DNA from: CAZRCG01 sp964598565 | GTDB lineage: Bacteria > Bdellovibrionota > UBA2394 | Direction: 5' to 3' | Assembly (NCBI GenBank): GCA_964598565.1 | Contig: CAZRCG010000007.1 | Location: forward strand, 1-64,000 | Length of the DNA stretch: 64,000 bases | Part shown: in pieces, positions 25,637 through 34,252 of the stretch | Numbering within the stretch: position 1 is the stretch's first letter | Layout of the letters: each line of letters opens with the position of its first letter | Notes under the pieces: generated by a model | What the model saw: the letters and a program-made list of their open reading frames with translations, nothing else | Database searches by the model: none | Told to the model about the DNA's origin: nothing | Position numbers and translations under genes: made by a program

Positions 25637-27245
25637 CCTTCCAGTTCAGGAGAATCGTTTTACCCTTGCCGCCGAAGTATCGATCTTTGTGAACGATAAG
25701 CTCCGACCATTGTTTGTCTTTATCTGGAATTACTTCTAAAGCTGCGACGGCGTGCTGAAAGAGATGGGAGTCGCCTTGGATTCTTTCTGCGAACGAGCTT
25801 TGATTGAAGGGCTGTTTGAGTTGAGCAAAAACGATAAGAGGCTTTGTCGCTCCAGCTGATATTTGCTTGTAGAAGGACCCCAGTTCTTTTGATATCCGCC
25901 ATTGCTCCATTCCTGAATTGTTTTCACTGAATGTAATTGCTTGGTGGTAGTCCAAAATAATCATGGCAACCGACTCATCGGCCATTGCCATTTGGATGAT
26001 CTTTTTGACGCTTTCGAGACATGCTGTATTCAGGTTTTGCTTTTGGGGATCGTTCACGATAATTATTCTCTCAAGTACCTTCTTGGATACTTCAGCAACC
26101 GAGACATAGATTTCTGGTGGATATTGTTGGTTAGTGAAGTTAAACCACTTGAGACCGAGAGCATTGACAGAAATATGATCCGCTATCTGGTCGATGCGTT
26201 CTTCGTTCGATAAAAACAAAATCTTTTTGTCGATGGACTTACTGAAGTAATGGGAGGCGATTGATGAAGCTAAGAACGATTTGCCGTGTGTCGACATGGC
26301 CCCTATCAGAACCAGCCCGCAGGATAGCTTGTACATTCGCTCCATACCGTCGCAGATAAACGGAATATTCCGTTGTCGGTTTTGTTGCGTAGAAATAATG
26401 GATTCTTGATAGCTCTCAAGAAGTTCCGTGTATGAGGGAAGTATGAGGCTATCGTGATTTGCACACTTTGGCTCATCTGCTGGAACGCTGAGCCGGGGCG
26501 GATATTTCGGCTGATGGTTCTCAAAGATATAACCAATCTGATATTCGTCACTCTGATCGAGGTGCCCTGTAATCTTTTGCAGCAACTCTGTCGCCTCTCG
26601 CTCTTCGTAATTTTGTTCCTTCAAATCGATACAGGCTTTAACTAAGCGATTGTGCCATTCGCCAGGTTGGCACCCATTTTGAAGAAAATCTCGTGTACTC
26701 TTTGAGAGATGGCCTTTGTTGATCTCGGTTCTCGAAACTGGCCAGCAATGTCCCTCCTCTTTAGCAGATAGTGTCTCGCCGCCAGGGAAATACATCCGAG
26801 CGAGATCGACGCAAGCTCGGTCAGCGAAGGGGAATTTTTCCAAGGCTCCGCGCATAGTTTCGGTATAGTCGGCACGACTGAGAATCGCTTTTTCGAAGGG
26901 AATGATTACTCTTAAGCGGTCAGTAGGGGGGCTGACTGAATTGCCCCTTCGTTTTTCACGTTGGTGATTGCGGGTTGTTGTGATGACGTGCCGATAGGAG
27001 GAGAAAATCTCTAGAGCCTCTTCGACTGATATGCCTCCATCGATATCCAGGACAAGAAGCAACGCGATCTTGAAGTTCGCGATGGCTCTTGTGCCATTGA
27101 AGATTATCGGACTCCACGCAGTCTTGAGTGTCTGGCTCGCTAGCTCACGCAGTGAGGTAAGCCTTAAGACCTCGTGAACCTGAGTTGTCTTGGTGGGGTC
27201 GTCCCTCGTATCGAATGTGGATATTGGTATTTCATTTGGCGTCAT
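25617..27245 (-). CDS. primase-helicase fusion (AEP-like primase plus RecA/DnaB-like ATPase)
   Basis: A 542-residue replication protein. The N-terminal part has features of an archaeo-eukaryotic-type primase as found in phages and plasmids: LLLVLDIDGG (Asp67, Asp69), a THIS-type region TTRNHQ (His94) and DRLRVIIPFE, then DLARMYFPG. The C-terminal part is a RecA-fold helicase: Walker A GAMSTHGKS at 315-323, Walker B MIILDYH near 429-434, a sensor-like IVFAQLKQP and a DnaB-like end RYFGGKGKTILLNW. It probably lets the element replicate after excision, like the alpha protein of P4-type satellites or RepA-type helicases. The primase assignment is less certain than the helicase. Confidence 0.8.
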   Translation of the reverse strand: MTPNEIPISTFDTRDDPTKTTQVHEVLRLTSLRELASQTLKTAWSPIIFNGTRAIANFKIALLLVLDIDGGISVEEALEIFSSYRHVITTTRNHQREKRRGNSVSPPTDRLRVIIPFEKAILSRADYTETMRGALEKFPFADRACVDLARMYFPGGETLSAKEEGHCWPVSRTEINKGHLSKSTRDFLQNGCQPGEWHNRLVKACIDLKEQNYEEREATELLQKITGHLDQSDEYQIGYIFENHQPKYPPRLSVPADEPKCANHDSLILPSYTELLESYQESIISTQQNRQRNIPFICDGMERMYKLSCGLVLIGAMSTHGKSFLASSIASHYFSKSIDKKILFLSNEERIDQIADHISVNALGLKWFNFTNQQYPPEIYVSVAEVSKKVLERIIIVNDPQKQNLNTACLESVKKIIQMAMADESVAMIILDYHQAITFSENNSGMEQWRISKELGSFYKQISAGATKPLIVFAQLKQPFNQSSFAERIQGDSHLFQHAVAALEVIPDKDKQWSELIVHKDRYFGGKGKTILLNWKDGGYEL

Positions 27246-27753
27246 GGTTTTCTCCTGTTTGCTTAAAGGTCGCTCGGATGAGCGCGTTGTCTTGGTTGCT
27301 TTTGATTAGATTGGCTATCGAGGAGGGAGGCTCCTCGCTTAATTCCAATCCAGAACCTAATTCTTTATTTTTATTATTAGGCTTATTCGGGTGCAGATTT
27401 TGCACTACCGGAGATGCAGTATCTGAATCACAGAGGTTCGCTTTGTGGACTACAGACGATCGAATTTTCCACGACGACACATCTTGTATAAAATATTCGT
27501 TGCTGCGATTCCTTCCGTTTCGTCGTCGTCTAATAACATTCAAATTTTCGAGGGATCGAAGCGATTTGATGACAGAGTTCTTCGATAGACCTAGTTCGCT
27601 GGCTATTCGCGCTTGTGAGGGGTGAATCTTGGCTAAACCAGCAAAGTGGAGGAGATATAACAGTACTGAGCGTTCAGTGGCGGAAAGATCAGACGATCGA
27701 ATTACAAGATTTGGGATTTTAGTAAAGGCCCTTGAAGGCGGTTGATACTTCAT
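27232..27753 (-). CDS. winged-helix replication-type protein
   Basis: A 173-residue protein whose first 85 residues form a winged helix (LSATERSVLLYLLHFAG, ARIASELGLSKNSVIKSLRSL, LNVIRRRRNGRN), like the N-terminal domains of phage replication initiators and plasmid Rep proteins. The C-terminal half is Asn/Ser-rich and disordered. It is the first gene of the operon that continues with primase-helicase, overlapping it by 14 bases, so it may bind the element's origin and recruit the helicase. Confidence 0.78.
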   Translation of the reverse strand: MKYQPPSRAFTKIPNLVIRSSDLSATERSVLLYLLHFAGLAKIHPSQARIASELGLSKNSVIKSLRSLENLNVIRRRRNGRNRSNEYFIQDVSSWKIRSSVVHKANLCDSDTASPVVQNLHPNKPNNKNKELGSGLELSEEPPSSIANLIKSNQDNALIRATFKQTGENHDAK

Positions 27754-27802
27754 TTACCCAGTTTACGAATGGATCCGGGGGAGCAGCGGGGGAGCTGGGT
27801 AT

Positions 27803-28741
27803 CTAAAACTTCAGGCGATATTGGCCTTTCTTAAGACGAGTGAATGCTGCTTCAAAAAGCTCATCACTCTGCTTGCTGCCTTTAAAGAGATCTATGAGTT
27901 TCTTATTTTTGACTCCCGGTCCGTAGATCGCGGTTATGGCTTCTTGATGTTTGAATCGGCCATTTCCAAATTTGCTATAAAGGATTTCGAGGGCGCTTGC
28001 TTGTTTTGGGCCTGGATTAAATTCTTGCCTGCGAAGTTTAAACTGCGAAAATCCTTTGGATTTATCGAGTGGTTCTTCGGACATGGACTTAGAGAGGTCT
28101 CTCCAGAAATTGATGAAGCTTTGACCTTTGAAGACTCCCCACGCAATAAATTGAAAAAGTACGGCTGAGTCTAACTGAAATTCTTCGTCCGATTCGCAGT
28201 GACCATTCCAAGCCAACCAGGTCGTAAAATCAGTCTTCTTTTGAAGTTCTGAATATATGCGCAGATAGTCGTCTGGAATGTTGGGCTTGTTTTCTTTCTT
28301 GAGCCGAATCTTCATTTTCTTCAAACGCTTGACAACTTCTTCGCTCACTGGTTCCGCGTTTCGCCGGTCGTGTTTAATTCTTTCATTACATTTGCTTACG
28401 AATTTGTACATTTCATCCAGGTTAGAGTTTAGCGTTTGAAGTCGATCGTAATGCCATTCGGTACTCAGGATTCTCAAGAGTGTAGTAACGGCTGATGAAT
28501 CCAGTGAATAGTCCTTCGTTTCCATGTAAGTGCAAAAACCAAAGGCAAGGTTTCTGGAGAGATCTGTTTTGAGGCTTTCGGGAATCTCTGCATCCAACTC
28601 TGCTGCTCTCGCGAATGCATCTGTCGAGACTTTGCTGATGCTTTGAACTAGCTCTTGAAAGCTTGGGTGCCAGTCATCAAGAAGGTCTCTCATTTGGGCC
28701 CAATGGAGTTTGAGATGTACTATTCTTGGCTCTTTCCTCAT
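27803..28741 (-). CDS. element protein of unknown function
   Basis: A 312-residue soluble, largely helical and charged protein. There is no signal peptide and no motif I recognise. A Lys-rich segment lies near residues 125-155 (KRLKKMKIRLKKENK) and the C-terminus KKGQYRLKF is basic. It lies 49 bp upstream of the replication operon on the same strand and may be co-transcribed with it. Confidence 0.7.
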   Translation of the reverse strand: MRKEPRIVHLKLHWAQMRDLLDDWHPSFQELVQSISKVSTDAFARAAELDAEIPESLKTDLSRNLAFGFCTYMETKDYSLDSSAVTTLLRILSTEWHYDRLQTLNSNLDEMYKFVSKCNERIKHDRRNAEPVSEEVVKRLKKMKIRLKKENKPNIPDDYLRIYSELQKKTDFTTWLAWNGHCESDEEFQLDSAVLFQFIAWGVFKGQSFINFWRDLSKSMSEEPLDKSKGFSQFKLRRQEFNPGPKQASALEILYSKFGNGRFKHQEAITAIYGPGVKNKKLIDLFKGSKQSDELFEAAFTRLKKGQYRLKF

Positions 28742-28963
28742 GGCGCTCGATTCATTCTACATCAGTCCTCCGGTTGAGAAAAATCCGCCAAAAACTAGGC
28801 GCTAAGCCCCTCGGATTCGACATGGTAAAATGATAAAGTGGACCGAGTTTTGTCAGCCATTCGTTGGAACGCTTTTAAATGGGTTATAACTGGCTTGGGC
28901 GGGGAGACCTTCGGAACTTTGATTGCCAGAACGACAAATCAAAAATAAATATGCGAGATTGGA

Positions 28964-29152
28964 TTATCTTCGGCTTTGTGAAAGCCAATCGGAGTAGTCG
29001 TCTAGAATATTCGAGATAAGCTCAGCGAGCGTTAAGCCATGCGCTTTTGCAGCCTTTTCAAGGGTTTCCTTGGTGGACTCCTTCAATCTTGTGGAGACGG
29101 GACTGCGTTTCTCCTTAGACTCCATCTCTTTTGGGTGACGAAATTTGACCAT
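28964..29152 (-). CDS. ribbon-helix-helix DNA-binding protein
   Basis: A 62-residue protein with a CopG-type core, SPVSTRLKESTKETLEKAAK followed by HGLTLAELISNILDDYSDWL. It could be a small repressor or an orphan antitoxin; no toxin gene is adjacent. It is divergent from the resolvase gene across 76 bp that contain a perfect 12-bp palindrome (29175-29186), a likely binding site. Confidence 0.75.
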   Translation of the reverse strand: MVKFRHPKEMESKEKRSPVSTRLKESTKETLEKAAKAHGLTLAELISNILDDYSDWLSQSRR

Positions 29153-29174
29153 ATGCTCAAATCCTAAATGATTT

Positions 29175-29186
29175 CAATACGTATTG
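29175..29186. promoter_or_regulatory. palindromic operator candidate
   Basis: CAATACGTATTG is a perfect 12-bp palindrome between the divergent ribbon-helix-helix and resolvase genes. Further ATAC/GTAT half-site-like pieces follow up to 29220. It could be the site through which the small regulator controls both genes. Confidence 0.4.
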
Positions 29187-29228
29187 CAACCGTATTCAAA
29201 ATGTATACAGATACAGGTATTATGAGAC

Positions 29229-29846
29229 ATGGTTGACGCAGGCATAAAAGTCGCGGCCTATCTCCGGGTCTCTACAACAGATCAAAATACGGATATTCAA
29301 AGAAATGACCTAGAGCGCTATTGCAAGGCGCGTGGCTGGAGGCACCTGCGGTTCTACGAGGATAAAGCCTCGGGCACCTCTACCAATTCCAGAATGGCCT
29401 TTAAAGAGCTCCTGACGTCAGTACGCGAAAGAGGGGTTGATATTGTTATCGTCTGGAAGCTTGACCGCTTCTTTCGATCTCTCAAAGACATGGTGCTAAC
29501 GCTGCAGGAGCTTAGTGATCTAGGGGTTCAGTTTATAAGTCTAAAAGACCAACTCGATTTGACGACCAGCACTGGCAGGTTAATGACCCATATTCTAGGG
29601 GCCTTTGCAGAATTTGAAGCTTCCTTAATACGCGAACGTGTCAAAGCGGGTCTAGTCAATGCACGGCGAAAAGGCCGACGTCTAGGCAGACCAAAACGCA
29701 GAGACGACGGTGCAATTCAATCGCTTCGCTCAAGAGGCTTCTCGATTCGTGGAATCGCCAAACAGCTGCAGGTTTCTCCATCAGCAGTACAGAGGGCCAT
29801 AGCCGTATCTAAAACCCCTGAGAATCTTGTGGAGATTCCTCAATGA
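29229..29846 (+). CDS. serine recombinase (resolvase/invertase family)
   Basis: A 205-residue small serine recombinase. The catalytic Ser15 is in YLRVSTTDQN, followed by the conserved region VIVWKLDRFFRSLKDM and the helix E region GAFAEFEASLIRERVKAGL. A Hin-type helix-turn-helix closes the protein (GFSIRGIAKQLQVSPSAVQRA). It could resolve multimers of the excised element or invert a segment; no clear inverted target pair was found. It starts the rightward transcription unit of the element. Confidence 0.92.
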   Translation: MVDAGIKVAAYLRVSTTDQNTDIQRNDLERYCKARGWRHLRFYEDKASGTSTNSRMAFKELLTSVRERGVDIVIVWKLDRFFRSLKDMVLTLQELSDLGVQFISLKDQLDLTTSTGRLMTHILGAFAEFEASLIRERVKAGLVNARRKGRRLGRPKRRDDGAIQSLRSRGFSIRGIAKQLQVSPSAVQRAIAVSKTPENLVEIPQ

Positions 29847-29991
29847 TCTTCAATCATCTATCTTTAAAATTAGCTGCACCGAAATCTTTAGTTTTCGATA
29901 CAGAGCATACAGGTCATTGGATTCGAAATTGCACTCACATTTTCCCGTTAGTCGTATTAATTCCCGGCAGTCAGATGGAGTTTCGCAGCAC

Positions 29992-30342
29992 ATGCCAGTG
30001 AACGCATACAATACCGATATGGAATTGAAGTTGAGCAGAATCCTAAAGCAATTGCTCTATGAGCGAGATCTGAGCCTAAAGCGCCTAGCCTCAACATCCG
30101 GTGTTCCGTATTCAACGCTTTCTGAGTGGGCCACAGGTCGTCGACCCAAGGATCCTGCTCAGGTCTACAAGGTGGCGAGGTCTCTCGGCGTGACTCTGGA
30201 ACATTTACTATTTGGGCATAGTAGTGGCGATGCTCCCGCCAATGCTACGAACTTGAGCTTCGAGCGCATTGAAGGGGTATATGAAATCTATCTTCGTCGT
30301 GTCGGTCAAAAGGAAACTGAATCAGAAGGAGAAGCCGTATGA
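29992..30342 (+). CDS. Xre-family transcriptional regulator
   Basis: About 116 residues if started at the ATG at 29992 (30019 is an alternative; the frame opens back to 29827). The helix-turn-helix reads LKQLLYERDLSLKRLASTSG then VPYSTLSEWATGRRPKDPAQVYKVARSLGV, here in parts: LKRLASTSGVPYSTLSEWATG. The end LEHLLFG is typical of the family. It overlaps the lipoprotein gene by ATGA, so the pair is co-expressed; control of element genes is the likely role. Confidence 0.82.
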   Translation: MPVNAYNTDMELKLSRILKQLLYERDLSLKRLASTSGVPYSTLSEWATGRRPKDPAQVYKVARSLGVTLEHLLFGHSSGDAPANATNLSFERIEGVYEIYLRRVGQKETESEGEAV

Positions 30343-30671
30343 AAAAATACTTTGCAGTCTTGTTGGTCTTAGGGGTGGTTGTTTCGAGTTGTGGCGATGA
30401 TAGCTCGTCAGCATCCTGTGCGGGCAGCCCCATAGTGGGAAGCTGGACGCTAACGACGGGCATTACTCTGACGTTTCGAGACACCTGCACTTGGAGTTCG
30501 ACCAAATGTAATCAGACCGGCACTTACCCTATGACGAGTGCCAACAGTGGCACCATTGAGGTAGTCGTGGAACGCGTTAACCCAGATCCCGGCTATTCCT
30601 GTTTAGACACAGGAACCTATGATTGTACATACGCCATCAACAATGGAACGATGGTTTACGCTTGTGAATAG
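30339..30671 (+). CDS. small lipoprotein
   Basis: 110 residues with a lipoprotein signal ending VVSSC (Cys18). The mature domain is Thr/Ser/Cys-rich with eight further Cys (for example GTYDCTYAINNGTMVYAC), in a pattern of short beta strands (GSWTLTTGITLTFRDTC) reminiscent of small lipocalin-like secreted domains. No exact family is named. It is translationally coupled to the Xre regulator upstream. Confidence 0.72.
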   Translation: MKKYFAVLLVLGVVVSSCGDDSSSASCAGSPIVGSWTLTTGITLTFRDTCTWSSTKCNQTGTYPMTSANSGTIEVVVERVNPDPGYSCLDTGTYDCTYAINNGTMVYACE

Positions 30672-30873
30672 AAACTAATGCGGGGGGTACCGAGCCTTCG
30701 CTATGCTCCTAACCTAAATCTGGGGGACCCCTGCAGAAATTTTTGACGAAAACGAGCTGAGCTACTTGGAATTAGGAAAAGTCTGCGATGCGCGCCTCCC
30801 AGTAGCAAACATTTCATGGCCTAATTCTCAGGGGAGGATATATCTAAATAAAATATATTGTATTCTTTAGTAG

Positions 30874-31176
30874 ATGATTAAATCTTTAGTTCGTTTATCG
30901 CTTAGCATGTCGGCTGTATTTTATTCACTCTGTTTCTACGTATGTTCGGCGGATACGGTGAAAGGAAGCACGAGCTCGGAGGTTCAGTGTTCAGAAGTAA
31001 CTTCGGGCCTTGAGGAAGCGCGCGCTGTGTTGAAAGAGCTTCTTCAAACTCGAGGGCCAGAAATTGCTCGAAGGGGAAATCAGGGCTGTTGTAGTCATCA
31101 CGGGGGAGTGTGTGGGTGTGGCGGAGTTCGATTACAGTGTTGTGATGGGACCCTCTCTCCAAGTTGCGGTTGCTGA
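30874..31176 (+). CDS. secreted Cys-rich peptide
   Basis: 100 residues: a signal peptide (cleavage near CSA, residue 26), a helical middle (EEARAVLKELLQT) and a Cys-rich end GCCSHHGGVCGCGGVRLQCC then DGTLSPSCGC. The CCSHHGGVC...CxDGTxSPxCxC pattern recurs at the ends of diverse bacterial and phage proteins; its function is unknown to me, and metal binding or disulfide knots are possible. About 200 bp upstream, after the lipoprotein gene, hold no gene that I can see. Confidence 0.7.
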   Translation: MIKSLVRLSLSMSAVFYSLCFYVCSADTVKGSTSSEVQCSEVTSGLEEARAVLKELLQTRGPEIARRGNQGCCSHHGGVCGCGGVRLQCCDGTLSPSCGC

Positions 31177-31191
31177 ATTTAGAAAGCGATT

Positions 31192-31971
31192 TTACATTCC
31201 GAATTCTGCTGAGTCACATGGAAGGCTCATCCCATTCCTTGATCGCCAGGAGTACGTTACGGTCTGATTTGTTCCGACGACGCTGCACAAGGGGCCCTCA
31301 GTTTCTCCAGCTACTCTGGTTTGACTATACGTCCATAAATGGGTTTCGTTCTTCTCGTGCTCAAGTGTTGTGACCACAGTTGTCGAGCACAAGCCTCCGG
31401 TCGAATTGCTGAGCCACTTTCGTTGACTGATCCTCTTGAATTCAAGAGTAAACATGTGGGCTCTTACTTTACAGATTTTAGCCGAGTAGTCTGATTGTTT
31501 TTTCAAGTTCTTGATAAAGTCATCGCTGTCTTGTGAGTTGCATAGTTCCCTCACCTGATGTTCCTCACTTTCAAGATGCTGTCTCTTGAATTGATTGAGC
31601 TCTTTTGCCAACTCTGCTTTCCATTCTTTCTGAAGTCTGGGGCAGTCTTTTTTTATGAGGAGGAGCTGTTTTTCAAGATCTGTTCGAGCACTTCGCGTTG
31701 CAGCTAAGTCCTTAATAAAGGCCTTCGCGTTTTTGGAGATGGAGTCATCCGTCGGGATGTCCAGATTTAGCTGAATGATTTGGCATATAAGATTCGAGAA
31801 TGGTGGCTCGCCTGTACAAGAAATATTCAGTGCCGAGTTCTCCAAATCCGAATGCACTTGGATAAACTGAGGGGGATTCGTGAGGCCCTTCGTATCGCTC
31901 TTCAGAGGTGTAAAAGGGAATATCATGGCAAGAAACAAGAGTGGCTCTAATCTCATGCACAATTGTCGCAT
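31192..31971 (-). CDS. secreted protein of unknown function
   Basis: About 259 residues with an N-terminal signal (LLFLAMIFPFTPLKS). Residues 75-170 are charged and helical, probably coiled coil (LEKQLLLIKKDCPRLQKEW). The C-terminal 70 residues are beta-rich with paired Cys. There is no recognised family. It converges with the Cys-rich peptide gene, 15 bp away, and belongs to the exported cargo of the element. Confidence 0.65.
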   Translation of the reverse strand: MRQLCMRLEPLLFLAMIFPFTPLKSDTKGLTNPPQFIQVHSDLENSALNISCTGEPPFSNLICQIIQLNLDIPTDDSISKNAKAFIKDLAATRSARTDLEKQLLLIKKDCPRLQKEWKAELAKELNQFKRQHLESEEHQVRELCNSQDSDDFIKNLKKQSDYSAKICKVRAHMFTLEFKRISQRKWLSNSTGGLCSTTVVTTLEHEKNETHLWTYSQTRVAGETEGPLCSVVGTNQTVTYSWRSRNGMSLPCDSAEFGM

Positions 31972-32121
31972 TTTTTCTTTATCACTTGAGCTGTATACGC
32001 CAGCCTCGTGTTTTTCTTGGACTTTTACTAAACTACTGAATTGAGAAGATGTGAATATAAGTCAGGTCTGACATTTATTTGACGGCAGTGCCATCTATGA
32101 AATTTTCATCTTAGAATCAAT

Positions 32122-32610
32122 TTGATGCGCATAAAGAATCCTGGATTGAGACTTAAGATCTGCTCATGGCCTCTTCTCTTGCCCCTTTTTATTCTGGTGA
32201 GTGGTTGTGGGAAGGCATGGACAATTAGTCAGTACCGGGACAGGGGAGTGATTGGGTATTCCGGTTTTCACAGTTCACAGAAAGCAGCCGAAGCGATTGA
32301 AGGTCTAATACCTTGTAGACCGTATTCGGTAGTATCCGACGATTTGATATCTAACACATACACTTATACGGGGTATGAGCCTATGACCACTCATGCCAAT
32401 TCAACGGGATCACTTTCGCATACATTCAACCTTACCGAAAGATACAATTACCAGCAGTCTACATCCAGTACAACCTATGTCCCTGTTCAGAAGACGGGAG
32501 TGGCTCATTGGAGAGAGCTGACATATAGTTGCGGAGGACCTGTTGAAGCGTCCCAAAAACCATTGAGGAATTTGCAAACGACTAGAGAGTATCGCTCTTC
32601 TGAAAACTGA
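32122..32610 (+). CDS. lipoprotein of unknown function
   Basis: 162 residues with a lipoprotein signal ending ILVSGC (Cys29). The mature part is Ser/Thr/Tyr-rich (STSSTTYVPVQKTG), with two more Cys. No family is recognised. It converges with the methyltransferase-like gene, 24 bp away. Confidence 0.65.
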   Translation: MMRIKNPGLRLKICSWPLLLPLFILVSGCGKAWTISQYRDRGVIGYSGFHSSQKAAEAIEGLIPCRPYSVVSDDLISNTYTYTGYEPMTTHANSTGSLSHTFNLTERYNYQQSTSSTTYVPVQKTGVAHWRELTYSCGGPVEASQKPLRNLQTTREYRSSEN

Positions 32611-32634
32611 GTTGAGAGTTCCGCTATCTTGGTC

Positions 32635-34020
32635 TTATCGTTGGGTAACCACTCCAGTCGACAAATCTACGACATACTCTTGAGTAGAACAGGGCGCCGA
32701 GGGATCGGGCCACTGAACTTTTTTTCCGTCGGTCAGATCTTGTCGCCATTGCCTTAAGCCACTTTCGATTTGTTCTCGATAGGTGTTACCCTGGCCGAGC
32801 GATTTCCACAGTGGGATAAAACCGTAGCAGGCAGTCAGAGGTGCAGTGCCTTCACTTTGCGTGAGTAGTTGTGGGTACTTTAAGATGCCTGTCACTAGTG
32901 TTGGAGGTTCAGAGCCGAATGCGGCGGGACGGTTGACATAGCTGTTTAACTCTTTCAGTGATTGGGGACCAGCACGATGGAGAGCAGACAAAAAATCGAT
33001 GAGCCGTTCTTCTTCAGCTCTGCTCTCTATTCTCGAATCAGGGCCTGAAATTTTCTTGATGACGAGTAAAGAGTCGAACTGATTGATTGGGTATAGGCCT
33101 GCCTTCGCATTCGAAAGTATATCCCTCAACCCCTGAATCTGGTCGATCTCTGCACTGGAGAACGACTGAATAAAATCACAATCTGCTGCGTTTTCATCGA
33201 TGAGCTCGACCTGAGTTCTCGCAGGCGAGAAGTACTCGATTTCTACCTTGTAACCCTTGCTTCCAAGAGTCTTTACGAGTGAATTCGTATCAACATTAGC
33301 GTAGTTGAAGTGAATCGTTCCACCGTCTTTCACCACTCGAACACTTTCAGACAGCATTCCAGACTGTGTTTGAGGATCTAGATAATTGAATACTTTATGA
33401 CTTGTGATTAAATCAATGGCGCCTGACTCAATGCCACAGAGATCGGAAGCACTGCCTTCAATTAGACAGTGCTGATATTTTTTTCTATAAGCGCGCATTA
33501 TATCAGTTTGCATTGCAGCTTCTGGAATGGGTGTTGCTGGATCATACCAGAGATCTAAGCCAACTGCGTTGGCTCCTTTGCTTCTAAAGTAAGGCACAAG
33601 GCCCGACGTGCCTTCCCCCAGACTCAAAATTTTCTTATCTTTAACGTCTTCAGGGGTTTTCCAATTGGAGTTTCCTAGAGTCGACGTCGCACCAGTCACA
33701 GAGAAAGTCTTAAGGAGGTTTGTATCAATCAATTGAGGGAGACCTAAATTCTGAAGAACAAGAACTGTGGGATAAAGGTAATCGCCACTCACCGCTGCTC
33801 CTTCAACTCCTGTGGGGGCAATAATTTTTACATCTCCATAAGGGTTCGCGCTTAACGTTGATTCATCTGCGGCGCCGAGAAGATTGGAGGCAGCATGCGA
33901 CTGAGAGGGGTCAAGAGGATCTAAATTTACGGCGATTGAATTGGATGTTTGTCCATACCCGTAGACACTGAAAATGCTACTGATGGCGAGAAGAACAAGT
34001 AATTTAGAGTACCGAGTCAT
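32635..34020 (-). CDS. exported protein with a methyltransferase-like domain
   Basis: 461 residues. The N-terminus is a standard signal peptide (KLLVLLAISSIFSVYGYGQ). Residues of roughly 130-260 follow the class I SAM-methyltransferase layout: motif I KILSLGEGTSGLVPYF, motif II GLDLWYD, a motif near the domain middle SGAIDLITSHKVFNYLD and the post-motif VRVVKDGGTIHFNY. An exported methyltransferase is unusual, because SAM is cytoplasmic; the fold may have lost catalysis or may act inside prey or host cells. That is inference. It is the last gene before attR. Confidence 0.7.
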   Translation of the reverse strand: MTRYSKLLVLLAISSIFSVYGYGQTSNSIAVNLDPLDPSQSHAASNLLGAADESTLSANPYGDVKIIAPTGVEGAAVSGDYLYPTVLVLQNLGLPQLIDTNLLKTFSVTGATSTLGNSNWKTPEDVKDKKILSLGEGTSGLVPYFRSKGANAVGLDLWYDPATPIPEAAMQTDIMRAYRKKYQHCLIEGSASDLCGIESGAIDLITSHKVFNYLDPQTQSGMLSESVRVVKDGGTIHFNYANVDTNSLVKTLGSKGYKVEIEYFSPARTQVELIDENAADCDFIQSFSSAEIDQIQGLRDILSNAKAGLYPINQFDSLLVIKKISGPDSRIESRAEEERLIDFLSALHRAGPQSLKELNSYVNRPAAFGSEPPTLVTGILKYPQLLTQSEGTAPLTACYGFIPLWKSLGQGNTYREQIESGLRQWRQDLTDGKKVQWPDPSAPCSTQEYVVDLSTGVVTQR

Positions 34021-34085
34021 AGTTGATCGTTATCGCAATTCTCATGCCAACTTAGACTCATGTCGCACGTAAGAAAACTGCTTCC

Positions 34086-34106
34086 CGATATTTGCCAATA
34101 TTTGAG
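34086..34106. promoter_or_regulatory. putative right arm-type integrase site
   Basis: CGATATTTGCCAATATTTG matches the left-end site at 23787-23808 except for a two-base difference in spacing. It lies 147 bp inside the right att core. Confidence 0.6.
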
Positions 34107-34252
34107 ACTTTGTAGAAATCGCGGGAAATTGAGGGAATTCGGGGGAAGTCGAGCGAATGGGTGAGATTGATTTAAATAGTGTTACGGGCCTTATAAATGG
34201 GTTTTAGTCGATCTAATGCATGGTTTCCTCCTTTCATAATTTTTGTGTGAAT

